This document shows, in pieces, positions 25,687-34,145 of a DNA stretch of 64,000 nt. The stretch lies in contig NZ_CP089588.1 in the NCBI RefSeq assembly GCF_021249345.1, forward strand, positions 2,418,001 through 2,482,000, written 5' to 3'. The notes under the pieces were generated by a model, which saw only the letters and a program-made list of their open reading frames with translations, had not been told where the DNA came from and ran no database searches. The DNA comes from Halobacterium wangiae. GTDB lineage: Archaea > Halobacteriota > Halobacteria > Halobacteriales > Halobacteriaceae. A program made the translations under genes and the position numbers. Within the stretch, counting starts at the first letter, position 1. Each line of letters begins with the position of its first letter.

Positions 25687-26139
25687 CTACACGACGGTCT
25701 CGGTCACTCGCGTGTCGTTGGCCTCGACAGTGACGTCGTAGGACTGGTATCCCTGGATTCTGGCCTCGAAGACGACCTCCATCCCGCGCTCGACGACGAC
25801 CCACACCCCGTGGTCTCGGTCGTGGATCTCCCGCGTGAGGTCGAGTTGTTCGCCCGCTTCGAGGTTGTACGTCTGTTCGCCGTCCCTGCCGGGCGCGAGC
25901 GTGACTGTCACGTTGTCGACACCGTGGACCGCGAGGACGCTGAAGTGGTCGTTGATGTGGGACGTCCCTACGGCTGTGTGCGGTTCCGTCGAATCGGTGG
26001 TGGTCGTCGTTCCCGTCGTCGGTACTGTGGTCGGGTCAGTCGTAGACGCGGTCGTCGAGTCCTCCCCGACCGTCCCGGCACCCGTACAGCCAGCCAGCGC
26101 CACGAGGAGAGCGAGCGCGAGTACTCGGCTCGGAGACAT
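25687..26139 (-). CDS. Secreted lipoprotein, unknown function
   Basis: A 150-residue protein. The signal peptide LALALLVALAGC ends in a lipobox Cys, followed by a Ser/Thr-rich linker (TTASTTDPTTVPTTGTTTT) and a beta-rich domain (VTVTLAPGRDGEQTYNLEAG). It should be anchored on the cell surface. I chose ATG 26139 so that the signal peptide starts the protein. No family recognised. Confidence 0.75.
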   Translation of the reverse strand: MSPSRVLALALLVALAGCTGAGTVGEDSTTASTTDPTTVPTTGTTTTTDSTEPHTAVGTSHINDHFSVLAVHGVDNVTVTLAPGRDGEQTYNLEAGEQLDLTREIHDRDHGVWVVVERGMEVVFEARIQGYQSYDVTVEANDTRVTETVV

Positions 26140-26223
26140 GTGCCGAGGGTCACGGCGACCCAGTAAGTGTCTTCTGCCGGTACCGGATCCGGCCATCGGG
26201 TGCGTACCCGGGGCGAACCGCTC

Positions 26224-26769
26224 TCACTCCTCGAACGCGAGACCGATGCGCTCCAGGTCGTTGTCCCGGATCTGGTCGGGGTTGGCCCGCAGGTCCGCCA
26301 GCGGGTGGAACCTGGCTTCGAACCCCTCGGCCTCCGGCGTCAGTTCGCCGTCCACGTCCTCGCGCTCGAGCGCGTACGTGAGGAAGTAGAATGCGACGTC
26401 CTCCAGTTCCGCGTGTACGACAGTCAGGAACCGCAGGTCGTCGGGGTCTGCCTGGAGGCCGGTCTCCTCCTCGAGTTCACGGACGGCCACCTCCGTGGGG
26501 TGTTCGTGGTAGCCCGCGTAGCCGCCGGGCAAACTCAGAACACCCTCGTGTTGCGGTATCGGTTCGTCCAGCACGAGGACGTTCTCGTCGTCGTGCACGA
26601 CGACGTGTGCGCCCGGTACCGGACAGCGTGAGATGGCGGCCTCGCAGTGCGAACACCACTGCGCCTCGAACTCGTCGAACTCGCGGAACGACAGCTTCTC
26701 GCCACAGCGCTGGCAGTAGTCCGGTTCCACCGCGACGGTCTGGAAGTCGATGAACTCCTCGGAACTCAT
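26224..26769 (-). CDS. NUDIX hydrolase with N-terminal zinc ribbon
   Basis: A 181-residue protein. A zinc ribbon (Cys19, Cys22, Cys39, Cys42; CQRC and CSHC) precedes the NUDIX domain, whose box fits the consensus exactly: a Gly, five residues, Glu, seven residues, then RELEEETGL. The ribbon-plus-NUDIX layout is that of NudC/ADP-ribose pyrophosphatase relatives, so NADH or a nucleotide sugar is a reasonable guess for the substrate. Start ATG 26769; a TATA-like AAAATTTT lies about 30 nt upstream (26797-26804). Confidence 0.88.
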   Translation of the reverse strand: MSSEEFIDFQTVAVEPDYCQRCGEKLSFREFDEFEAQWCSHCEAAISRCPVPGAHVVVHDDENVLVLDEPIPQHEGVLSLPGGYAGYHEHPTEVAVRELEEETGLQADPDDLRFLTVVHAELEDVAFYFLTYALEREDVDGELTPEAEGFEARFHPLADLRANPDQIRDNDLERIGLAFEE

Positions 26770-26912
26770 GTGGGAGGCTACCACGCTTCGTGTAGAAAAT
26801 TTTACTACATCACGAACGTTCCGGACAGTCGGCGTCCGCTGCCGGTTCACCGGGTTCTCGGTGGGCGGGACGAAGCCGAACCCGTTTAGTCACGCGCTCC
26901 GAACGACCCGCC

Positions 26913-27395
26913 ATGGTCGAGGACGTGACGATCGCGAGCGTCGCCGCGTTGCTGGTGACGGTGAGTTTCCCCTTCTACATCTACGGTGCGTGGATCATCA
27001 TCGACTCCGAGACCGTCACCTGGGGCGTCCTCAGACACCACCTCTCGTACATCTTCGTCGGCCTCACGCTCAACACCGTCCCCGTGGTGTTCTGGATGAT
27101 CCCGAAGCTGTTCGAACAGCTCGGGGGGTTCGCCGCGGTCCACGCGTTCTTCGGCCTCCAGGCGTACGCGTTCCTCGCGTTCGCGCTGACGGGTATCGTG
27201 CCCATCCTGCGCGCGAAACGCCAGTACAACCTCTACCACGAACCCGATCAGTCGATCGACATCGGCGAGATACACGAAAACATGGACGCGTGGCGGCTCC
27301 GCCTGCGGGCGGGCGTCATCGGCTACGTCGTCTGCTGGCTCGTCGCGTGGGTGCTCGGTGTCATCCGGTTCGGCGTCCGCTACGGGTTCGTCTAA
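26913..27395 (+). CDS. Membrane protein, haloarchaeal (probably DUF7321)
   Basis: A 160-residue protein with four helices. Histidines occur in RHHLSYIFVGL and FAAVHAFFGLQAYAF, and the acidic NLYHEPDQSIDIGEIHENMD loop follows helix three. The number and placing of histidines resemble small di-haem or copper membrane proteins (e.g. DUF420-like), but I cannot assign a family with certainty. The stop codon overlaps that of the convergent HTH gene. Confidence 0.7.
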   Translation: MVEDVTIASVAALLVTVSFPFYIYGAWIIIDSETVTWGVLRHHLSYIFVGLTLNTVPVVFWMIPKLFEQLGGFAAVHAFFGLQAYAFLAFALTGIVPILRAKRQYNLYHEPDQSIDIGEIHENMDAWRLRLRAGVIGYVVCWLVAWVLGVIRFGVRYGFV

Positions 27396-28066
27396 CGCCG
27401 TCGGTACCAGACGTACCCGAGGACGAGCGTCAGTGCGAGGAGGCCGCCCGCGAAGAACAGCACCCCCGGTGGGAGGCCCTGCGTCGCCGCATCTGCGGCC
27501 GCTGTCGTCGTTTCCGCACCGCCGCTCATTACGTCCATCGTCTCCTCGGTCGTCGTCGCTGCGACGTCCACGGCGGCGTCGTCGCCCCCGTTCGTGCCGT
27601 AGGTCGACGCCTCCTGTCCGCCCGACTGTTGGCCGAACAGCTGCTGGACGACGAGACTCGACACGCCGAGGACGCCGACGGCACCGAGAATCCGGAGTAG
27701 TCTGTCCTTCAGCGACGGTTCGGAGGCCGCATCGGATGCGAACAGGACGAGTGACTCGCTCGCGGGCGCGTACACTTTCATCTCTCGGCCCTGCTCGGAG
27801 TACCAAGTGTCTGCGACCTCCACCAGGTCGGCGGCGACGAGCTTCTCGATGTGGTAGCTGGCGTTCTGCAACGACGTGTCGATCTTCTCGGCGACGCTGG
27901 AGGCGGTGTCCGGCTCCTCGTAGAGGGTGGAGAGAATCTCCCGGGCGGTCCGCGAGGACAGGGCCTCGAACACCTCGTCGGCCGCGTCCTCGCGGATGCC
28001 GACGACGTTCGACCCCTCCCCGCGCTCGACGGACGACCGCCCCGGTAGTAGACGGTTCGCTGGCAT
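27392..28066 (-). CDS. ArsR-type winged-helix regulator with membrane-anchored C-terminus
   Basis: A 224-residue protein. Residues 28-110 form a winged helix (FEALSSRTAREILSTLYEEP, SSVAEKIDTSLQNASYHIEKL). A first hydrophobic helix follows at about 127-143, then a Gly/Thr-rich loop and a last helix ending WYRRR. A DNA-binding head held at the membrane suggests a sensor of envelope state, which is inference. Two GCTTTGAG copies lie between its TATA-like box and the start. Confidence 0.82.
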   Translation of the reverse strand: MPANRLLPGRSSVERGEGSNVVGIREDAADEVFEALSSRTAREILSTLYEEPDTASSVAEKIDTSLQNASYHIEKLVAADLVEVADTWYSEQGREMKVYAPASESLVLFASDAASEPSLKDRLLRILGAVGVLGVSSLVVQQLFGQQSGGQEASTYGTNGGDDAAVDVAATTTEETMDVMSGGAETTTAAADAATQGLPPGVLFFAGGLLALTLVLGYVWYRRR

Positions 28067-28090
28067 CTATGGCGCTGTACACCGGCCACC

Positions 28091-28117
28091 CTCAAAGCCT
28101 CTCTCAAAGCTAAAAGG
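28091..28117 (-). promoter_or_regulatory. Direct repeat and TATA-like box before the membrane-anchored regulator
   Basis: CTCAAAGC occurs at 28091-28098 and again at 28103-28110 (12-bp period, about one helical turn). A TATA-like CTTTTAGC on the minus strand overlaps the second copy (28110-28117). This is a candidate autoregulatory site for the 28066 gene. Confidence 0.4.
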
Positions 28118-28176
28118 GGCATTTGACTCCCCGGTAGACGGGGACAAACGCTGGCTTACTGTCGGCCTACGACTGC

Positions 28177-28860
28177 CTACCACTCGCTGCCGTCGGCCAG
28201 ATCGACGTCGTGGTCGAGCTTCGAGGACGGACAGATGTCCTCGACGATGCAGTCCTCGCAGTCCGGGTTCCGCGCGGTGCAGGTGGCGCGGCCGTGCGCG
28301 ATGAGCCAGTGCGTGTAGTTCTTCCAGTGCTCGCGGGGGACGACGGGCATCAGGTCCTGCTCGATGGCCTCCGGGCGCTCCTCCTCCGTGATACCGAGCC
28401 GTCGGGAAAGTCGCTGGACGTGCGTGTCAACAACGATCCCCTCCGTGATGTCGTGTGCGTGCTGGAGGACGACGTTCGCGGTCTTTCGGCCGACACCAGA
28501 GAGGTCGGTCAGTTCGGCCATCGTGTCCGGCACCTCGCCGTCGTGCTCCTCGAGGATCGTCGCCGCGGCGCTCTTGATGTAGCCCGCCTTGCTGTTGAAG
28601 TAGGTGATGGAGTTCAGGTCCTCGGCGAGTTCCGCCTCGTCGGCGTTCGCGTAGTCCTCCGCAGTCTGGTACTTCTCGAAGAGGTGTGCCGTCTCCTTGT
28701 TGACTCGTTCGTCCGTACACTGCGCGGAGAGGACGACCGCGACGAGCAGTTCGAGACGGTTCGAGAAGTTCAGCGAGATCTCTGGGTCGGGGTACTCCTC
28801 GCTCAGCCGGTCGATGACCTCCGTCGCCTGCTCCGTCGGCGTTCCGAGCGGCGTTCCCAT
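28177..28860 (-). CDS. nth: Endonuclease III
   Basis: A 227-residue base-excision repair glycosylase/AP lyase for oxidised pyrimidines. The helix-hairpin-helix LSGVGRKTANVV has catalytic Lys126, and VDTHVQRL has Asp145. The [4Fe-4S] loop Cys194-x6-Cys201-x2-Cys204-x5-Cys210 is intact. Length matches the family. Single gene with no partner in an operon. Confidence 0.95.
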   Translation of the reverse strand: MGTPLGTPTEQATEVIDRLSEEYPDPEISLNFSNRLELLVAVVLSAQCTDERVNKETAHLFEKYQTAEDYANADEAELAEDLNSITYFNSKAGYIKSAAATILEEHDGEVPDTMAELTDLSGVGRKTANVVLQHAHDITEGIVVDTHVQRLSRRLGITEEERPEAIEQDLMPVVPREHWKNYTHWLIAHGRATCTARNPDCEDCIVEDICPSSKLDHDVDLADGSEW

Positions 28861-29035
28861 ACTCCCTCCTCGCTGCTTTCCCCCTTCGCTGTAACGGAAC
28901 CGGACGAACGTTCAAGTACGAGAACGGGACCAGCCAGTCGCGTGATCTGACCTCTACGGCGGGGTGTTCGCGGGAGCGCGGCACGCCACCCCGTCGTCGT
29001 CTCACTGTGCCGCCTGTCAGCCCACTTCCGGGACG

Positions 29036-29040
29036 TTTAA
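29036..29040 (+). promoter_or_regulatory. TATA box of phosphomevalonate decarboxylase
   Basis: GTTTAAG is centred about 28 nt before ATG 29066. Confidence 0.5.
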
Positions 29041-29065
29041 GCGCGCGACAGTTCCGCTTCGTGGT

Positions 29066-30037
29066 ATGAAGGCGACCGCGCGAGCCCACCCCATCCAGGG
29101 GCTCGTCAAGTACCACGGGATGCGTGACGAGGAACTCCGTCTCCCGTACCACGACTCCATCAGCGTCTGCACCGCCCCGAGCAACACCACGACCACGGCC
29201 GAGTTCGACCCCGACCTCGACGAGGACGTCTACCGCATCGGTGGCGAGGTCGAGACCGGTCGCGGCGCCGAGCGCATCCGGACGGTCGTCGACGAGGTGC
29301 GTCGTCGCGCGGGCTTCGACCACCGCGTCCGTCTCGAGAGCGAGAACAACTTCGCGTCGAACATCGGTCTCGGGTCCTCTTCATCGGGATTCGCGGCGGC
29401 GGCCCTCGCGTGCGTCGAAGCCGCCGGCCTCGACCTCACGCTCCCCGAGGTCTCGACCATCGCCCGCCGGGGCTCCTCCTCGGCCGCGCGCGCCGTCACC
29501 GGCGGCTTCTCGGACCTCTACGCCGGCCTGAACGACGAGGACTGCCGCAGCGAGCGGCTGCCCGTTGCAGACGAGATCGCCGACGATCTCCGCATCGTCA
29601 TCGGCGAGGTCCCCTCGTACAAGGAGACCGAGCAAGCCCACGCGGAGGCCGCGGACAGCCACATGTTCGAGGCGCGACTCGCCCACATCCACGACCAGCT
29701 CGCGGAGATGAAGGACGCGCTCCGCGAGGGCGACTTCCACCGTGCCTTCGAGACGGCCGAGCACGACTCGCTGTCGCTGGCCGCCACGACGATGACTGGG
29801 CCCGCGGGCTGGGTGTACTGGCAGCCCGACACGCTCGAGATCTTCAACGCGGTTCGCGCGCTCCGCGACAACGGCGTCCCCGCGTACTTCTCGACCGACA
29901 CCGGGGCGACCGTCTACGTGAACACGCGCGTCGACCACGTCGACGACGTGGAGGCGGCTATCGCCGACTGTGGCATCGACACCCATGTCTGGGAGGTCGG
30001 TGGCCCCGCTCACGTCGTCGACGAACCTCTGTTCTAG
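29066..30037 (+). CDS. mvaD: Phosphomevalonate decarboxylase
   Basis: A 323-residue GHMP-superfamily enzyme resembling the haloarchaeal decarboxylase that converts mevalonate 5-phosphate to isopentenyl phosphate. The opening KATARAHPIQGLVKYHGM replaces the usual NIALIKYWGK-like start. The ATP loop is NIGLGSSSSGFAAAALA at about residues 95-111. AARAVTGGFSDLYAG and YFSTDTGATVYV are the family's later motifs. It feeds isoprenoid and archaeol synthesis, for which the UbiA gene at 51412 is a later step. Start ATG 29066 lies one promoter spacing from a TATA box. Confidence 0.88.
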   Translation: MKATARAHPIQGLVKYHGMRDEELRLPYHDSISVCTAPSNTTTTAEFDPDLDEDVYRIGGEVETGRGAERIRTVVDEVRRRAGFDHRVRLESENNFASNIGLGSSSSGFAAAALACVEAAGLDLTLPEVSTIARRGSSSAARAVTGGFSDLYAGLNDEDCRSERLPVADEIADDLRIVIGEVPSYKETEQAHAEAADSHMFEARLAHIHDQLAEMKDALREGDFHRAFETAEHDSLSLAATTMTGPAGWVYWQPDTLEIFNAVRALRDNGVPAYFSTDTGATVYVNTRVDHVDDVEAAIADCGIDTHVWEVGGPAHVVDEPLF

Positions 30038-30085
30038 CCCGCCGGGACGCGTACGGTTTTGGCGTTCGCTCCCCAACGCCCAGTC

Positions 30086-31243
30086 ATGCGTGTCGTCGTT
30101 CTCGGCGCGGGGTACGCTGGCGTGGTACTGGGCAACCGACTGGAGCGCCGCCTCCCGTCCGGCGTGGAACTCGTCGTCGTCGACGACACTGGCGACCACC
30201 TCGTCCAGCACGAACTCCACCGGGCTATCCGTCGCCCCGAGTTCGCCGACGACATCACGGTGCCCCTCCGGGACATCTTCGACCGCGCGCGAGTCGAAGT
30301 CGCGACCGTCGAACGCGTCGACACCGACGACCGGGCCGTCCACCTCGCAGACGGCACCAGCATCGACTACGACGTGGCCGCGGTGTGTCTCGGCGCGCAG
30401 ACGGCGTACTACGGACTGCCGGGAGTCGAAACGCACTCGGTTCCGCTGAAGCGTCTCGCGGACGCCGACCGGATCCGGCGCGAGTTCCGCGACGTCGTCG
30501 GCGCTGGTGGGGGAACTGTCGTCGTCGGGGGCGCTGGCCTCTCGGGCGTCCAGACCGCAGGTGAACTCGCCGCCTTCGCCCGGGAGCAGGGCGTCGCAGA
30601 CGCCGTGGACGTCCTCCTCGTCGAACAGTACGAGGACGTCGCGCCGACGTTCCCCGCGTCGTTCCAGCGTGCGGTTCGCGAGGAACTCGACCGGGAGGGC
30701 GTCGAGGTTCGGACGGACGTCACCGTCGAACAGGCGACCGAGAGCGCGGTCGAGACCGAGGACTTCGTGGTTCCGTACGACCTGTTCGTCTGGACCGGTG
30801 GCATCCGCGGTGTCGACGCAGTCGGTGGCGAGCGCGTAGACGTGCGTGCGGACCTCGCGACCGACGAGCAGACGCTCGTCGTGGGAGACGCGGCGAGAGT
30901 GGTCGACTCGGAGGGGCGGGCGGTGCCGGCGAGCGCGCAGGCTGCGGTCCGGGAGGCGAGGGTCGCGGCGCGGAACGTCCAGCGGCTAGTCGCCGACCGG
31001 CGGGATGCCTCCGAGGGGTTCCGGCCCCGACTGGAGCGGTACACGTTCGAGTCGCCGGGCTGGCTGGTGAGCGTCGGCGACGGCGCCGTCGCCCAGGTCG
31101 GCCCCAGCGTGTTCCGCGGGAGGGCCGCGAAAGCCCTCAAGACCGGAGTGGGTGCGGGCTACCTCGCGTCGGCGAGCGGGGTTCGGAGCGCCGTCGAAAT
31201 TGTCCGCGAGGAGTTCTCGGGAGAGCGGCCCAGACGGTCGTAA
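30086..31243 (+). CDS. NAD(P)/FAD-dependent oxidoreductase, NDH-2 type
   Basis: A 385-residue flavoprotein. The FAD Rossmann motif VVLGAGYAGVVLG is at residues 4-16, followed by an NAD Rossmann motif (VVVGGAGLSGVQTAGEL) near residue 150. The FAD-site segment LVVGDAARV lies at about 270, and VPASAQAAVREA is typical of type II NADH dehydrogenases. It should oxidise NADH and reduce quinone at the inner membrane face. A C-terminal amphipathic tail (SAVEIVREEF) could bind the membrane. Confidence 0.85.
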   Translation: MRVVVLGAGYAGVVLGNRLERRLPSGVELVVVDDTGDHLVQHELHRAIRRPEFADDITVPLRDIFDRARVEVATVERVDTDDRAVHLADGTSIDYDVAAVCLGAQTAYYGLPGVETHSVPLKRLADADRIRREFRDVVGAGGGTVVVGGAGLSGVQTAGELAAFAREQGVADAVDVLLVEQYEDVAPTFPASFQRAVREELDREGVEVRTDVTVEQATESAVETEDFVVPYDLFVWTGGIRGVDAVGGERVDVRADLATDEQTLVVGDAARVVDSEGRAVPASAQAAVREARVAARNVQRLVADRRDASEGFRPRLERYTFESPGWLVSVGDGAVAQVGPSVFRGRAAKALKTGVGAGYLASASGVRSAVEIVREEFSGERPRRS

Positions 31244-31334
31244 AGTGGGAGCCAGCCCGGCGCTCATAACCGGAAGAAATGCTGGATGTCCGTTCTGTGC
31301 GGCTTTCGACCCCTGAGAGAGCTGTCATAGTCGG

Positions 31335-31365
31335 AACGCATTTATATGATTCGAGTATATGCGTT
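31335..31365 (+). promoter_or_regulatory. Palindromic operator-like element around the TATA box of the 31369 gene
   Basis: AACGCAT (31335-31341) and ATGCGTT (31359-31365) form a 7-bp inverted repeat with 17 nt between. The TATA box TTTATAT (31341-31347) and the presumed transcription start lie inside. It ends 3 nt before the ATG, so a bound repressor would block initiation. Confidence 0.55.
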
Positions 31366-31368
31366 GGT

Positions 31369-32694
31369 ATGTCACAACGAATCAATAGGCGTGACGTCAT
31401 TCGGGGCGTAGGGGCAGCAGGTATCGTCGGTCTCGCAGGCTGTACCGGCGGTGATGGTGATGGTGACGGGGATGGTGAGGACACTACGACGACCGAATCG
31501 GACGACGGTGGCGACACCACGACGACCCAGTCCGGTGGCGGGAACACGGACCGCACCATCAGCCAGGGAGTGCTCCTCCCGACGACCGGTGGGCTCGCGG
31601 ACCTCGGCGAACCGATCAAGAACGCGGCAGTGCTGCCGCAGGTCGTCCTCGAGGGGGAGACGGACTTCGAACTCGACTTCAACGTCCAGGACACCCAGAC
31701 CGACCCGAACGCCGCACAGTCCGCCGCACAGACGCTGCGGAACGGCGGCTACCCGGCGGTCACGGGGGCGGCGTCCTCCGAGGTGAGCATCGCCGTCTAC
31801 GAGAACGTCTTCATCCCGTCGGGGATGGTCGGCTGTTCGCCGGCGAGCACGTCGCCGGACATCACGGACATAAACGACAACGGGCTCGTCTACCGGACGG
31901 CGCCGACTGACGCGCTGCAGGGACGTGTGCTCGCAGAGGTCGCCACGGAACGCCACGAGGCGTCCACCGCGGCGACGATGTACGTGAACAACTCCTACGG
32001 CCAGCTGCTGTCGGACAGCTTCGTCTCCGCGTTCGAGGAGCGCGGCGGCCAGATGACCGACCAGGTGTCCTTCCAGAAGGGACAGTCGTCGTACTCCTCG
32101 CGTCTCTCGCAGGCGCTCAACGGCGACCCGGACACCCTCGTCGTCATCGGCTACCCGGAGAGCGGCATCCAGCTGTTCCGTGACTTCTACGCGGACTTCG
32201 ACTCGGACGTCCCGATCATGGTCACGGACGGCCTCCGCTCGGCGAGCCTCCCGGCGGACGTCGGCAACTCCCTCGACAACGTCACGGGGACGGCGCCGCT
32301 CGCTGCGGGTCCAGGCCGTGACTACTACGAGCAGCAGTACCGCGAGGAGTACGGCCTCGCGGAGGACGAGGACCCCGGCGTGTTCACCGCGCAGGCGTTC
32401 GACGCGACGGCGGTCTGTCTGCTGGCCAACGCCGCGGCCGGCGAGAACGACGGCGCGGCGATCGCCGAACAGATGCAGGCGGTCGCCAACCCCGAGGGCC
32501 AGGAGGTCACGCCGGAGAACCTCGCCGAGGGTCTCGAGATGGCCGCGGCAGGTGAGGACGTCAACTACAACGGTGCGTCGAGCGCCATCGCGTTCGACGA
32601 GAACGGCGACCTGACCGCTGCGACCTACGAGTACTTCGGCTTCCAGGAGGGCGGCGGTATCGAGAGCATCGACACCATCGAGTTCTCCGCGTAA
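31369..32694 (+). CDS. livK: ABC transporter substrate-binding lipoprotein, branched-chain amino acid type
   Basis: A 441-residue Leu/Ile/Val-binding-type periplasmic protein. The N-terminus NRRDVIRGVGAAGIVGLAGC carries both a Tat motif and a lipobox Cys, and is followed by an acidic repeat of Gly-Asp and Thr residues as spacer. The binding domain starts ISQGVLLPTTGGLADLGEP and contains YVNNSYGQLLSDSFVSAF. It would deliver its ligand (amino acid, urea or a related compound) to the LivHMGF complex encoded convergently. The ATG at 31369 follows the operator-like palindrome. Confidence 0.9.
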   Translation: MSQRINRRDVIRGVGAAGIVGLAGCTGGDGDGDGDGEDTTTTESDDGGDTTTTQSGGGNTDRTISQGVLLPTTGGLADLGEPIKNAAVLPQVVLEGETDFELDFNVQDTQTDPNAAQSAAQTLRNGGYPAVTGAASSEVSIAVYENVFIPSGMVGCSPASTSPDITDINDNGLVYRTAPTDALQGRVLAEVATERHEASTAATMYVNNSYGQLLSDSFVSAFEERGGQMTDQVSFQKGQSSYSSRLSQALNGDPDTLVVIGYPESGIQLFRDFYADFDSDVPIMVTDGLRSASLPADVGNSLDNVTGTAPLAAGPGRDYYEQQYREEYGLAEDEDPGVFTAQAFDATAVCLLANAAAGENDGAAIAEQMQAVANPEGQEVTPENLAEGLEMAAAGEDVNYNGASSAIAFDENGDLTAATYEYFGFQEGGGIESIDTIEFSA

Positions 32695-32772
32695 CGCTCG
32701 CCACGACCACCCGATTCTTTCGCGTACGAACTCCGAGTAGCGGCCGGTCCGTCTTGATAAACGCTGTCGTCG

Positions 32773-32807
32773 TTCTACCCGCCTGCAATCGCAGGACGGC
32801 AGTAGAA
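32773..32807 (+). repeat. Hairpin downstream of livK
   Basis: TTCTAC (32773-32778) pairs with GTAGAA (32802-32807), and CCTGC (32782-32786) with GCAGG (32791-32795) around the loop AATC. It may end the livK transcript or mark the edge of a deletion. Confidence 0.5.
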
Positions 32808-33014
32808 TTCCAGCGCGTCTACGCCGGCGGCGACGGCGGCGTTCTGACGGAGGACGCCGCCACCGACGGCGACAACGACGTGCTCGTGAGCAACGTCGCG
32901 GCGTTCCTCGTCACCGGCGAGAAGGGCGCCGGCGAACCGCCGAGCGGCGGGAGCAGCGGCCAGCAGCCGTCCGGGTTCGAGAGCCGCTCGTACGCGGCGC
33001 ACCTGGCAGCCTGA
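32808..33014 (+). pseudogene. Probable 3' remnant of a lost gene
   Basis: From 32808 to the TGA at 33014 one frame has strong haloarchaeal codon bias (GNN first positions, C/G third). It reads like the end of a larger protein: RVYAGGDGGVLTEDAATD, then GDNDVLVSNVAAFLVTG, a pattern seen at the end of DUF4350/GATase-like domains. Upstream of 32808 the bias disappears and no convincing start exists apart from a TTG at 32754. A gene truncated by deletion is the simplest reading. The 430-bp gap holds nothing else convincing. Confidence 0.35.
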
Positions 33015-33125
33015 CCGGGCGACGACCCTGGCACGCTCCGGGACCGTCGACTCGAACTACTCTCGCCGTTGCTGTCCGTGTCGTGATAGGAGAACTGATT
33101 TGTCGGCGCGGTGGGAGCAACGGAC

Positions 33126-33383
33126 GTGAGCAGTGAACACACCGACGCTGTCGACTGGGTTACGTTGATCGGACCGGCGCTCGGCTTCGCCGTCGGCGGC
33201 CTCGTCGCCGGGTTCGCGACGTTGTCCGCGTGGTCGAACGCGTACATGAACGCGAACCCGGCGACGGGAACCGTCTCCGGCGGGTCGCCGCTGGTCGTCG
33301 CTGGGCTGTTCGTCCTGGGAGTGGCCGTGATGTTCCTCGCGGCGAGCGTCGGCCTCGACAGAATCCTTCGAGTGGCCGAGTGA
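33126..33383 (+). CDS. Small two-helix membrane protein
   Basis: An 85-residue protein from GTG 33126 (MSSEHTDAVDW). Two helices (LIGPALGFAVGGLVAGFATL and PLVVAGLFVLGVAVMFLAASV) flank a short loop with WSNAYMNANPATG. No family recognised. It is convergent with livF, only 12 bp from the livF stop. An in-frame GTG at 33111 would add five residues. Confidence 0.65.
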   Translation: MSSEHTDAVDWVTLIGPALGFAVGGLVAGFATLSAWSNAYMNANPATGTVSGGSPLVVAGLFVLGVAVMFLAASVGLDRILRVAE

Positions 33384-33395
33384 ACGCGGGCCGGG

Positions 33396-34145
33396 CTACC
33401 CGCCCAGGAACTCCTGGCGGACCTCGTCGTCCTCCAGGAGCGCCGTGCCCTCGTCCATGTAGCTGTTCTGCCCGTTGACGAGCACGTAGCCGCGGTCGCA
33501 GCGCCGGAGTGCCTCCTTGGCGTTCTGCTCGACCATCAGCACCGAGGTACCGTCGGCGTTGATGCGGTCGATGCGGTCGAACATCTCCACGACGAGGTCC
33601 GGGGCCAGACCCGCAGAGGGTTCGTCGAGCATCAGCAGGTCGGGGTCGAGCATCAGCGCCCGCCCCATCGCGAGCATCTGCTGCTGGCCGCCCGACAGCG
33701 ACCCGGCCTTCTGGCTCGCGCGTTCCTCGAGGATCGGGAACCGGTCGTAGACGTCCTGGATGCGCTCCTCGGGCAGATCGTCGAGGATGTACGCGCCCAT
33801 CTCGAGGTTCTCGCGGACGGAGAGCCCCGCGAAGACGTTCTCGTTCTGGGGAACGTAGCCGATGCCCTCGTGGATGATGCTCTCCGGTTCGCGGTTCTGG
33901 ATCTCCGTGTCGTCGAACGTGACGGTGCCGCCCATGTACGTCGTCAGCCCGAAGACGGACTTCATCACGGTCGACTTCCCCGCGCCGTTCGGCCCGACGA
34001 TGGTGACGTACTCGCCGTCCCGGACGTCGAGGTCCACGTCGGTGAGCACCTGGAGGTCGCCGTAGCCGGCGTCGAGGTCCCGCACTGCGAGGATGCCCGC
34101 CTCCCCCTCGGGGAGCGTCGCGTCCCGCGACGCTTGCTCGCTCAT
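33396..34145 (-). CDS. livF: Branched-chain amino acid ABC transporter ATPase LivF
   Basis: A 249-residue ABC ATPase. Walker A GPNGAGKST is at 51-59, the signature LSGGQQQML near 155, and Walker B LLMLDEPSAGL follows. LivF-type features include the YGDLQVLTDVDLDV start and QNAKEALRRCDRGYVL. It is the last gene of the livHMGF operon and overlaps livG by 4 bp. Confidence 0.93.
   Translation of the reverse strand: MSEQASRDATLPEGEAGILAVRDLDAGYGDLQVLTDVDLDVRDGEYVTIVGPNGAGKSTVMKSVFGLTTYMGGTVTFDDTEIQNREPESIIHEGIGYVPQNENVFAGLSVRENLEMGAYILDDLPEERIQDVYDRFPILEERASQKAGSLSGGQQQMLAMGRALMLDPDLLMLDEPSAGLAPDLVVEMFDRIDRINADGTSVLMVEQNAKEALRRCDRGYVLVNGQNSYMDEGTALLEDDEVRQEFLGG

Noticed and set aside
32754-32807. 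TTG-initiated small gene at 32754
   Set aside because: The first 18 codons have no coding bias and form a hairpin; only the part from 32808 reads as former coding sequence.
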